Source: Hysterangium stoloniferum
Taxonomy: Eukaryota; Basidiomycota; Agaricomycetes; Hysterangiales; Hysterangiaceae
DNA length: 64,000 nt
Direction of reading: 5' to 3'
Assembly: GCA_015178975.1 (NCBI GenBank)
Contig: WHVD01000089.1
Span: forward strand, 124,001 to 188,000
Position numbers and translations under genes: made by a program. The notes beneath the pieces were generated by a model. That model had not been told where the DNA came from. It was given only the letters and a program-made list of their open reading frames with translations, and ran no database searches. The number at the start of each line of letters is the position of its first letter. Position 1 is the first letter of the stretch. Of the stretch, positions 1-10,945 are shown piece by piece.

Positions 1-272
1 AGCTCGAGGATAGAAAATTGTGCCATATTAAACTCCCTTTAGAAAGCTGAGTTTTATGACGCAACTTTGACACGCCTTTGACGACCTGTATAATGTTATC
101 ACAAGAGGCATGGCTAAGTCCCTCCCGCACTACCGAAAAATAAATCATTATTGCGGTGTAGTTCTCTCATGTATGAATACAAATGGTATATGTACGAGTA
201 GAAAAAAAGTTGTCCCAAGAAAAAAGAACTTGCTGGAAGACTTGAGTATCCATTTGTTGGCTGATGGGCTGA

Positions 273-2762
273 TCATGGACGTTTGGGATAGTCGCCAGTG
301 GTAGTATTCCATGCCTCACCTGCGAGGACATCCCAGTCACCGTAACATCCCCACTCCCAGTCTGTCTCTCGTGCAAGCTCTCTTTGTGCCGCGACAAACA
401 CATTGATGGGACACATCCCGTCTTTCTGTTTGGGACAACCTTTGATTCCGGTGAGAGGGGTTACGCCGTCATTGATTATAATGCGGATTTGAGGGTCGGG
501 CTTAGAGGTACAGGATAGCACTGTTTTGTTATGGAATCAGATATCGAATGATGTGAATAAATCAAATAAAGACAGTACATTGGAATTGCATGTTCGTAGC
601 GAAAGGAGCTAGCTGTGAAGTGATAAAGGAACGATTTGGAGGGATATGATCTGCAGGTAATGGACCAGAGGCAGCGAAGTTCGAAAGATTCAGTGCGGTG
701 ATAACGTTTAACACAACGACTTCGTGGGTTGCGTCAACGTATAGTGCGTCGTTGAGAGGGAATGTAATGGGGTTATCATCCAGTGTTCCATTGGTAGAGG
801 TGTTATGGACGTCGATTGGGGTGTGGGTTAGTCTGGCGAGAAGCTCGTTGATGTAACCAACGCCTTGTATACGGGCTACTGGGGAGCCGAATGCAGAATT
901 GTACCTATAATATTCAGATTAACAGAAAGCATGGAATGTGTTGTTGCATTAATACCAGAAAGATAGGTCCAACCTGTGGTTGTATTTGAGTAAGTTTCAG
1001 GGGGGGAAAGAGTAATACATACGCATATTCAAATCCCTCCCATTCTTCTTTAGTAAACAGTTCACAAAATTCGGAGTAACCCAGCGCAACGGTCTACAAG
1101 AATTATGTTGGCATTTAGCAGTAAGTGTATAATCGAAGCGAACCTCGTATGCACAAAGCTAATAATAATTTAGTCATGTCAGAGATGCGCCATATAGCTT
1201 CCAGAGTTGATAAATACCTGCTGCAAAATATATACATCTTCGTGTGTCAAAGGCAAACCTTTGATTAAACGTTGTAGTCTTCGACGAGCTGGTTCTAAGT
1301 AGATGGATGTCCATTTTTTGACGTAATAATCTCCTCGGCTACCCTTAGATGCTTGACCGGCATTATCGCATCTAAACATATCAGTTGAAGTGAGATTTAG
1401 CTCCAAGAGAATAAAAGAAAACTGTTTTACGTTGCATAAGGTGCCAAAGTATTATTGAACTATGCGGGATCAATCAGAAGAGCCAGTGGTGTATGGCGGC
1501 TCTGTACTTACCCCAGAAGATTCAATGGTGATGCTTTGTTGATATTGACCTTCAACTGGCCAGCCAAAGAAGCCTATAGCGAAGTTCATTGCGGATGCTA
1601 ACATGCGATCTCTAAGTCCCGCCTGTTTTCAATATTTAAATTCCATTGATGCATTAAGTACTTACTGCGATTCCGTACGAAAGACGGGGATTGTGTTACT
1701 TTTAGTAAAATTCTATATTACGCGTTAGCAAAAATAATCCTAAAAATACACTGACATACAGATAGGAGGAATCCATAATTAATGCGCGTCGAAACGCCAA
1801 GATCATCTTAAATAGGGGTGTAAAAAACAGTGAAGAAATTAACTCATAGGGCGTGGCGCATAAACATACAGAGTTGTTGTCGACCGAATGGTGTCAAAAC
1901 CTTTCAATTTATCTGAGTGAAAGATGATGTAAACAAAAATCCCTGTCGTACCTCTTCTCCAAGCTTGTAAGTCCATTCGTTAAGAAATTTGAGTTTCCCA
2001 GTCGCATTCCACTTTGATGGATTGGCATGAACCTTGGTCGCGAATTTGGCAGGCCCGCCATATGAAGCTAAATTTATATATGAGCTGAGCAAATCAAAGA
2101 GATATTGTTTACGAACCCCAAGCTGTCGGATACCTAGCACCATGTCTGTGTAAAAGGTGTAGACCAGTCACTCTACATGTCTCTGGAGGCTGAGAGGTCG
2201 AGTTGAGGCCAAATGCGGTAATATCATTGCTGTACCAGGGGGAAAGATTTCCCCATTTCTTGAATATTTCGAACTTGTCCTTGCCAGACGCTTTAGCACC
2301 TCCGAGCGAGGTTGGTGGAACCAGATGTGGCGCCCCAGTGTGAATTGGGTATGACGGCGCCGTTACAATAACCGCAGGCTCGGCTCCAGTGGCTGTACCC
2401 CCAGCATGGCCTACGCTAGTAGGAAAAAGAGAAGGGAATACATTTGTAGGTGAAGTTGGGGGATAATGATGAACCTCGGTCGAGCCTGCCCAAGGTGATG
2501 CAACTAACGCGGCCGGCGTGTCAGAGCTAGTGCCAGGTCGGGAAGTGAAACACAGGGGGAAAATCAAATATTGAGCAACGGAACATAATAAACCACCAAT
2601 AGCGAAGGACACCAAGAGATGATAAACGTTATAAGAAGGTTCTAATAATTTTGCCCGTATTGATGGCTGGTCATTCTGGTTAGACTTCTCAAAAATATCT
2701 TTTCCTTCTTCGTCGTCTTCATGAGCTAATACCTCATAGTGGCCTCGCTCGACGTCAGCCAT
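273..2762 (-). CDS. Membrane-anchored histidine acid phosphatase (phytase/MINPP-like), about 9 exons
   Basis: Branch-2 histidine phosphatase hydrolysing phosphomonoesters (phytate, inositol phosphates or other organic phosphates). Exon 1 (2762-2117) encodes an acidic cytosolic tail, one hydrophobic segment at residues 46-72 and a Pro/Ser/Thr-rich linker, then the phosphate-binding motif HRHGARYPTAW. Later exons give VLTPFGRQQL, the stretch FRTESQDRMLASAMNFAIGFFG, FNNTLAPY, YLEPARRRLQRL, a GSPVARIQGVGYINELLARL segment, and a Cys-rich end with INDGVTPLTGI and GCPKQKDGMCP. All these blocks are in family order, and the splice sites I checked (for example gttcgt to tttag after PTAW) keep frame. 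The proton-donor region reads DATHEVVV, so it has His-Glu where classical phytases have His-Asp. The N-terminal anchor suggests a type II, cell-surface or secretory-pathway enzyme. Substrate is not determined by sequence. Confidence 0.9.
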
Positions 2763-2824
2763 GTTTGTGCCTTCCAGTGACTGGGCTGAGGACAGACTGC
2801 GTGCTACTTACAAACATATTAAAT

Positions 2825-3616
2825 TAATTCACGTGACCACCATTTTTTTTTTTTTTTTTTTGTTATATTTGTATCCCGCTTCAAGCAACAATGGCTAACT
2901 GCGGCTAGGGGGTGGAAAGGCCCCCAGAGAAACTATGCTACGGTGGTAAGAAGTTTCGAGTGAGCTTCGTGGCTACGATGGATTTTAGAGGGCTCGAGTC
3001 AGGGTGGGACGGTGAAAGTCGGCGTACGGAGTTAGATGTAGCTAGAAAGAGAAAAAGAAAAAGAAGACCAAGAAAGGGATATGTACATCGGCCATGACGT
3101 TCAGGGACGATCTGTTGTGGAGGGATTGTGGGAGAGGTGTGGGGCGAGCGGGGGAGTCGGCGTCGCGACGGAGCCAGGTGGCTCTAAGGAGGTTCGTAAG
3201 GGCGTGGTGCAAAGGCAGAGGTTTGGCAGATAAATTTTGCAACTGCTCTGAGCCCAGACTTTGTACCCAGCAGAAAGGCCAGGTCAAGACCGCGTGAGAC
3301 CTTTCGTAGGGGCCCACGCCAGTCTTCGTAAAGGGGGCAACTCGTTAAGATGTGGTCGCGCGTTTGGAGGGGTGCATACCCACAGGGGCATGCAGTGGGC
3401 AGATTGGGGAGGAAGCGGTTGACACGTGACCACCATCCCTGCTCTTCCCCGCCCTATATTCGACCCTCTTGCCCATACCAACCAGCTACATACACATCCT
3501 GCCGCCCCCACCTACCATTAGGGTACTTTTTCTCCCAACCGCTATGTATCTTAGTTATGCGATGCGGTATATAAATGTATTAAAAAAAAGTAATAATAAT
3601 AATAATTCACGTGACC
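2825..3616 (-). mobile_element. 5'-truncated non-LTR retrotransposon (LINE) remnant
   Basis: On the minus strand, about 3450 to 3200 reads as the C-terminal end of a fungal LINE polyprotein: a cysteine knuckle (CPCG, then QTRDHILTSCPLYEDW) followed by LLGTKSGLRAVAKFI and a short tail. The plus-strand poly-T run at about 2844-2861 sits where the poly(A) tail of a minus-strand copy should be. A 14 bp direct repeat, taattcacgtgacc, occurs at 2825-2838 and 3603-3616 and is the likely target-site duplication. Only the last part of the element is present, the usual outcome of aborted reverse transcription. Clade (Tad1-like) is a guess. Confidence 0.65.
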
Positions 3617-3858
3617 TCCCGCAGCTGCCCTCATTTGGATCTAGACTCCTATTCCTTACTTCATTGTTATATCAAGGAGAAATTAACCATATACTTATAT
3701 TCCTGAGTATCTCTTCCTTTCTTTCGGTCCCAGCGAGTCCTAGTAACTCTACACGCATTAAACGCGTGAGTTTGGTGGAAGTGTTATCTTTGAATCTAGG
3801 CTCATTGTCTGCTCCTGACAATCCTAGTTACGCACTGCATATGATATATTAGGGTTTT

Positions 3859-6800
3859 ATGAAGATGGCTAATTTGGATCGTAATGCACTTGTATGTCGA
3901 GTTCCCATCGCTTGAGCTTTGCTAGAGTCATGTTGTCCGCAGTGGTCGGCTGGTCACGACGAATCCGTAGAAGTAAATCAACGAGCTTTAATTGACAAAG
4001 TCCTCGCACGGTATTCGGGGGAGTTCACGGGTATGCTTTAAGTTACAAGCTTGCCGTTTGTCATCTTGCAGCTCAAGCACTAGATAGTTTTCAGAGAATT
4101 GCTCCAAAACTCTGATGATGCAGCCTCAAAGGCGGTGGAAATCCGGTTTGAGACCAAGGAATACTTGAATGGAACAAAGACAGATACCCCCGCAACCGTC
4201 ATTAAGCAGATTGATTTGAAGCAACCTGTAAGAATGTTCTTGTATGAAAGGTGTCTGTTTGACGTGATTCTGCAGGTCCATCAATGGACTTTCCGTAATA
4301 ACGGTATTGTTTTTAGGGAAGAAGGTTAGAGCCAATATATCCCGATGTTTGTTTGCGCATGTTCACCACGTTATAGACTGGTCTCGTTTGAAGAAGATTG
4401 GTAATTGATATATTCAATTTATAACATGTGAACCGGCTGACAAGAAGGATAGCTGAAGGAAATCCTGATGAAGAGAAGATTGGCGCTTTTGGAGTTGGTT
4501 TCTATAGCTTATTCTCCGTGACCGAAGAACCATTTGTCAAATCTGGGGACAAATGGATGGGCTTCTACTGGAAGGACAAAAAAGACCAGTTATTCGCTCG
4601 TCGTGGTGACCTACCCGATGACATTGAGGACACGTATCGCCAATGGACTACCTTTGAAATGGAACTGCGAGAAGCAGTCCCGATGCCTACTGCCTTTGAC
4701 TTCGTCAGGTTTCTAACGTCGAGTATAACGTTCATGGCTCATATAGAGAACGTGACGGTTTGGTTTGATGGGCATCGGCTTGCGAATGTGACCAAAGACA
4801 AAGGTGTTTCTAAGCAAATGCCTGTACCTAGCAGTCTTCGAAGTAAGAGTGATGCTGGGATGATGACAATGAAAACCGTGAAGACGACATGTAAGATATC
4901 AACTTCGGCCTCGTTTCTTGTAAGACGCATTGACTTTGTCTTCTAGCTCTCAACATTTCGGTAGAAGTAATGCGGCTCGTTTACACTGGCGGCTCGGAGA
5001 AGAGGCCACCTCCCCGTGCTGCCCACGCTCCACCTGAATCAATCAAACCCGCGAATACTGGCTTCTTTTCGTCATTGTTTTCTTCTCTGGGTGGTTCGAG
5101 TGGTGCAAGCCCGACCCCACCCTCGATGGCTGTTCCTCTATCGGAGCCAGTTGTAGAAGTAGATCAAACAACACCCATTAGCTCTCACGTAGTTTTGTCT
5201 GTGTTTTCTGGGGAAGTTGATGTCACCCTTCCTCAGAAGATGGTTGCGGAACTCCACCGTTCGACCAAGAAGAACCCTCCGAGTAAATTGCGGTTGGAAA
5301 TCATCTATGTAAGTGGCGTGTACCTCAGAAAGTGACATCCTTAACGCTGGTTTCCTTCGACAGACTGGGAAAGACGAGTACGACGCTAGCAAGAAGGACG
5401 AAGAGGGCATGTTTGAAAAGACTGGGAGTCTATTTCAAGGGCTTCGTGCCGATTTGGATGGGTACGTCTCTGGATAGCATTTGATACTTGTTTTAATTTT
5501 CCTCTACAGAACTGGCTCAGCTCGAGTTTTCATTGCAAGTCATAGTCTAATCGATCTGCAGTCTTGCCTGACTTTACGCACGCTATAGGGTCACGCAACT
5601 GCACAGACAACAGGAATTGGAGGTAAGTTGCTTTTCACCATGAACAGTTTCTGAAAATTTAAGCTTTGCACCAGGTCATATGTCCGCTCGTTTCATTCCG
5701 ACGGTGGAACGAGAGTCTATTGATTTAGTGTAAGTTCGGTTGCGTTTGTATTGATACTGCTAGAGTTGACCATGTACTTCATATCAGAGATCGAAATGTG
5801 GCCGGTAAGTACATGTCCACGATCATCAACCTTACTGTTAATCCTCTAGTGGTGAATAGTATGGAATAAAGAACTTCTATATATCGGTGGGCTCCTTTCT
5901 CGCGTGGCATATGAAATGGAACTGTCCAATGTTCGCAACTTATGGGCTGGCGCATCAGTGGGCAAGGACGCTCTCGAGCAGGAACTCCGTGAATGGCTCC
6001 AGAAGCGATGTCTTCACGCTCTTCGCTTTTTTTCATTTCAGGCTTCCACACCCTCTCCTATCGTATCTAACCTTGTAGAGGCAGCCTTTTTCTCCTCTTC
6101 GTTGGATGGTTCCTTCCCTATAATTTCAACCGTTGGTGTCTTAGATGCACGAGACGTTAGGATTTTCGATCCTACCTACGCCGGCTTCATCAAATCTCTT
6201 CCTGTTATACCACAGGTCGTGGCTTTGAGTGCTCAATCCATGGTGGACACGTTACGGGGTAGAGGGATGCTGAAGGAGATCGCTTTCACAGACGTTCTGA
6301 CGGAGTTGCGCTCCCGCCCGTTAACTGAGGCAGAGATGATCGAGTGTCTCAAATGGCGTGTTAATTTAAACACAGAGGGTATTCGACCGACTCACTTGGC
6401 TGAACTGAGACGGGAATTTCTCGATGCTGCTGTATTCTCCACGACTGATGGTGTAAAGAGCGAGGAGCGTCTTATTCTTCTTTCTTCCATAAAGACTGTA
6501 CACATACCTCGCAATGCAACTACTGCAATCCCCACTGACGGACCATTCCCAGAACACACACTGCCATATTCTATTAGTCGACAACTCAAGGTTGAAACGC
6601 TTTCTTCCCTTTTTGGGTGGACAGATTTGACAATACCTATGTGGCTGCAACATCTACTGTCGCTGCCCATTCAAAATGGTGATTCTAAAACAGATTTGAC
6701 AAAGGATGCCATCTGGGCAGAGAAGGTTTTGGGTGTGTTGGCACGGGTGTGGCCGTCTTTATCTAAAGAAGATCAAGTGGATATTGTTGGGTTGTTGAGA

Positions 6801-9800
6801 AGTACAACGTGTATTCCGACGAAATTTGGTATGAAGGAACCGAGTCAATCATATTTCCTTAATGCGAAGTATGTTTGGCTTCCTGCACACGGGTTTGGTA
6901 GAAGCTGATTGTTTCTCGACAGCGTCTTTCCAGACCTTCCTATTGTATCTATGCCCAAAGGCACTGTTGTGAAGGGTCCAATGGAGAAGGTAATTCTTAT
7001 CAACTGTTGGTGAATATACACTCACTATGTTATGGCCAGCTTTTGTTGGCATTGGGTGTGCAGCAGCATGTGGATTTGCAACTTGTCTTCAAGAGGTTTG
7101 CAAAAGAATTGGAATTTGTGACTGTTATCACTAATATCACTTACAGGATGATGCAGACTGGCGATTGGGGTATACAGGACTTAATACATTACCTCGTTGC
7201 CGTAGAAAGCTCTTTGACTGCTCTTGAAATGGACCGTCTACGTGAAACTGTCGCATTTTCAAAGGAGGGTGTAGAAAACCCGACTGCCGAAGGTACACCG
7301 GCAACAACACAGGAAGCACCGCGGAAGATTAAACATCGAGCAAGAGAACTGTACGAACCATCTCCTGTTCTGCGAGAGTTAGGTTTGCCTATTCTTGCCT
7401 GGGGGACAACGCCGAAATGGAGAAGTTCGAGCGACGAAGGTAACTACCGATCTTTATTTTAGTTTTTCACGATACTAATTTTAATTGTGTCTCAGCGAAA
7501 TTCCTATATAAGCTAGGTTTAAAGCGCCATCCACCTTTGAAGGACTTGCTTTCCTTAGCAGCTAATGACAATGCTGAGATTTGGAGAGTGGCCTTGAACT
7601 ACTTCATCCTGAACGCCTCTACGAAATATCCTGAGTATAATCCGGAGACTTTTGCTTCGTTGTCATATGTCCCAGCCCATAAACCTGACGGTACTTCCTT
7701 TATGGGCAAACCAAATGAAGTAGATCCTTTTTAGATTTTTACTTCGCACATATTAACCTTGGGTACAGGTTTTCATGGACTCAGAATACTCAATCATGGG
7801 CTTTTCAGCTGTCCACACGTCTCTACCTGCATATTGGGCTACTACTCTCAAACTGCCGAAGACACCGCCAGTAAATATGATATTGCCCATTCTAAAAGAT
7901 AAAATGCCGAGGGACCTGCTCCTTGCTCGAAAGTGGTTCGAGCTACTCTCTGGCCGTCTGTCAGGTGTGTACATCTTATGATATCGACGAGAACGTTGCT
8001 GCAATATCTTCTTTCAGACTTCAGTACCAGAGATCTACAGTATCTTTCAAACCTAGACTTCATCCCGACGACTTCACGGGCATCCCACAATAAGGAGAAG
8101 GAAAGAAGGGAACAAGTACCACCCATCACGATGTTGGCCCCTAACAAGTGCTATCTAAGCAAAGAATCCAGCACTGGATTTCATTCACAATTGTTTACTT
8201 TCGTCGACTTCGGTTCTCGGGCAAACAGCTTTTTGATGGCTTGTGGTGTTCGAACAGAGCCAACTGTGGATGAGCTGGCCCAAATCCTTGTTGCTGATCC
8301 GCGCAAATTCTATGATTTGTCGGGTGGCTATGATCGGTATGTTGGGTAGCACCATATTGCGTTAAACCCTTCTGATGTGCTTGATAGGTTCCTCATCGAG
8401 CTACGGAATATCGCCGTTAACTTCCGTGGTGTGTCTGCTTCAACGCGAAATCGGATGAAGCGAACAGCGTGTCTTGTGGCGTCACGGAGAGTTGCCCGTA
8501 CGCTTCCTGAAAAGCGACTGAGCAGAAAGGCAGGTGATGATAGTGACGATGAGGACGAGAAGAAGATGGAGCATGATCTGTTGATTCCGGATCAGGTGTG
8601 TAGTGATATCATTTGTGCTACTGCTGCTTATGGAGTGTGACTGTCTAGATTGCGATCGTCGATGATATGGCTGCTCATATTATGTTTGATACGATCTATA
8701 CTGCACCCCAGGAAGACTATGTATGTGTGGCTTCTGTGGTAGAGACATTATTTAAACTTTTCTTATAGATCGAGCAACTCTACACCATGCTTGGCTCTCC
8801 ACTCCTCAGTTCCGTCGTTCATGAAGAATACAAACCTTCCACTGAGATCAAAGATTCCTCCCGTGCCCTGGAGATGCGCCGACTGGTGCTTGAACGTCTA
8901 CCTCTCTTCCTTCATGAACGGACACACGGGAAAACAACAATGACGTATTCATGGCTGAACACACCAGGCAACTTCTTGGTCACTGAAGTTGGAAAATTGA
9001 CATTGGTGCGGACGTTGCAGTTCGGGAAGACTAAGGCGGTTAAGACACAGGAGGTTTCTGCGACCGCAGGACGGAAAGGCAGCGGTCCTGTTCAGATGTG
9101 GATAGGTGGAAATAGCCAAGTGGATCTTTATGAGTGAGCTGTCCTGACTGTTATTCCTGAGGAGGGCACACTCACGCACTCATGATAGGGTGTCCAATTC
9201 GTTGTGTCGAGTCATTCTACAACATCATAAACCTAATGATAGCCTTCTGTGCGTGAATTTCACTGGATTACCGGCAACTGCCTTTGATATGAGGATATCT
9301 TGCCTAGATTTATGACTATTTTGTCTACTGATCTTCGAGCTTTACGGAGACGAGGATTCAATGGTATGCATTCTTCAGATTGGATGATGTCTTAGTTTGA
9401 AATGAGCATCCATTTAGTCGACCGTGTCTTACGTCAACAGAAGGCCGAGCGCGAACAGGTAACTCGCGAGCAACAACTTGTCGCTAACAACCAGCCAAAC
9501 ACTAGCATTGAAGACAAGATATCATCGCAACAATCACGGCAATTACAGCAGCTAGGCAGCATTGCCAATGGTGCAGATTTAAGGGACTCTTCATCGACTA
9601 AAAATCTGGGCAACCTGTTCTCTAACTTTCGTAGCAAATTCCAGAAGCCCTCGTCGCCGCTGCTACCAACTGCAGGTACACCTACGCAACCATCACCCGT
9701 CTATAATGAAACGATTAAGCCGCGCGACCCTCTGTCGCCTTATTCGCAAGGTCCTCAATGGAATTCCGAACAAGGGGTAACTCCACAGGCGAATATTGAA

Positions 9801-10632
9801 CGAAATGTCAAGGCTGCTATCGAGGTGCACAACCAGTTACTCCTTTTCTCTTCTTTAGGCTTATCGTGTCTGTTTTCTAGGGTTGTCGAGCTGAAAATAA
9901 TGCCATGGTGAAAAGTCAAGCGAGTATGACTAGAGTCAAGGAAGCCATAGATGAAGGCTATTGTGATACCATGGGTGCCATAGTAGGTTTCTATTATTTC
10001 AGTATCAACTGTGTCTTATGTATATGTCAGAGCTTGGATCTCGTTGGAATAATGGGGCGGTTCAAGGTGTATGCGGCGACCAATGGTAACTATATTTTCA
10101 GCCTCACGTTGATCCAAGTATGCCGACTGTCTCCAACAGGACCGCCACACGCGAAGGCAGCAATAGAGAACATGCGGCCTGCGATTACGCGTTTCGGCGA
10201 ATTGATAATATTACCATTGATAGGGATTTACAACATCCCTTCAACAAGCGTTCAGATTTTCCATGACTGGTCCGGGCCATTAATCGCTTTCAACCGTAAT
10301 GGCAGTCTTTTCTTGAACCTTCGTTACTACATTGCATGGCATGACCAAGTAGGTTACACAGTATGTATAATTTTAGAACAGGGATTGATAAAATAATCCA
10401 GGACGTACAGAATAGAAACTTTGTACAAGCTTATACTTCATGGTGAGCGTCTTTATAAATCAACTGAGTCAGTTTTGGTTGATGTGACGATAGGTACTTC
10501 TCACTTGCGCATGAGATTGCCCATAATCTAGTGCATCCCCACAATTCTGAGCATGAATTCTACTTTTCGACAATATGCGAACAGCATATGCTGGGCTTGT
10601 CTAACCTTTTACGTTTGGAGAACCAAACATAA
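3859..10632 (+). CDS. Giant DUF3684 protein: HSP90-like (GHKL) ATPase with C-terminal HExxH-like motif
   Basis: Fungal DUF3684-type protein of roughly 1,650-1,700 residues in many exons. The start MKMANLD (3859, or the Met at 3865) precedes an exon reading WSAGHDESVEVNQRALIDKV. GHKL landmarks follow: FRELLQNSDDAASKAVEIRF (4080-4150), then IAEGNPDEEKIGAFGVGFYS with SVTEEPF (4446-4540), and MGFYWKDKKDQLFARRG. The middle (5900-9130) is a long conserved region of unknown function. About 9400-9660 is Gln/Glu-rich and coiled-coil-like. The end reads SLAHEIAHNLVHPHNSEHEFYF, a HExxH-like pattern, with stop at 10630-10632. The family is related to sacsin-type HSP90-like ATPases, so a chaperone-like role is inferred. 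The splice expected in the conserved region around 4397-4431 has no AG acceptor that keeps frame (see findings). Frame is otherwise kept at the other splices I checked. Confidence 0.85.
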
Positions 10633-10945
10633 TAGATAGAATACTATGAGTAGGGTGTTATTATCTTTTAGTAGCATAGCTACCATATCTCATTTGGTCA
10701 TGGACAATTAATTGGTAGTACCTGGAACTTAGACTTGTTCTATCAATAGGATATGTATATTTATAAACGGGTTTGTTTACACACTTGTCAGCATCCATGT
10801 GGAATAAGTAATCATAATAGGAAACTGCGGCACAGGCAAGGCACAGGTTGCTCAGCAAAGATACGAAACACACCGGCAGTCCGTCACAGTTCCGAACCGT
10901 ACCGGCATAAAGATCCAAGGAAGTTATTAACCCACTCCAACCAAC
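10633..10945. other. Intergenic, promoter side of the first P450
   Basis: This is 313 bp between the DUF3684 stop and the P450 start codon. It is AT-rich with no recognisable coding content. It presumably holds the 3' end of one gene and the promoter of the next; I see no convincing specific site. Confidence 0.4.

Noticed and set aside
3423-3436. A second copy of cacgtgaccaccat as the LINE target duplication
   Set aside because: It matches 2830-2843 over 14 bp but lies inside the LINE coding end; the copy at 3603-3616 is outside it. The shared core is the CACGTG palindrome, so chance or microhomology is likely.
3469-3852. A plus-strand 127-codon gene
   Set aside because: It overlaps the minus-strand LINE remnant and low-complexity aat repeats, with no recognisable protein features.
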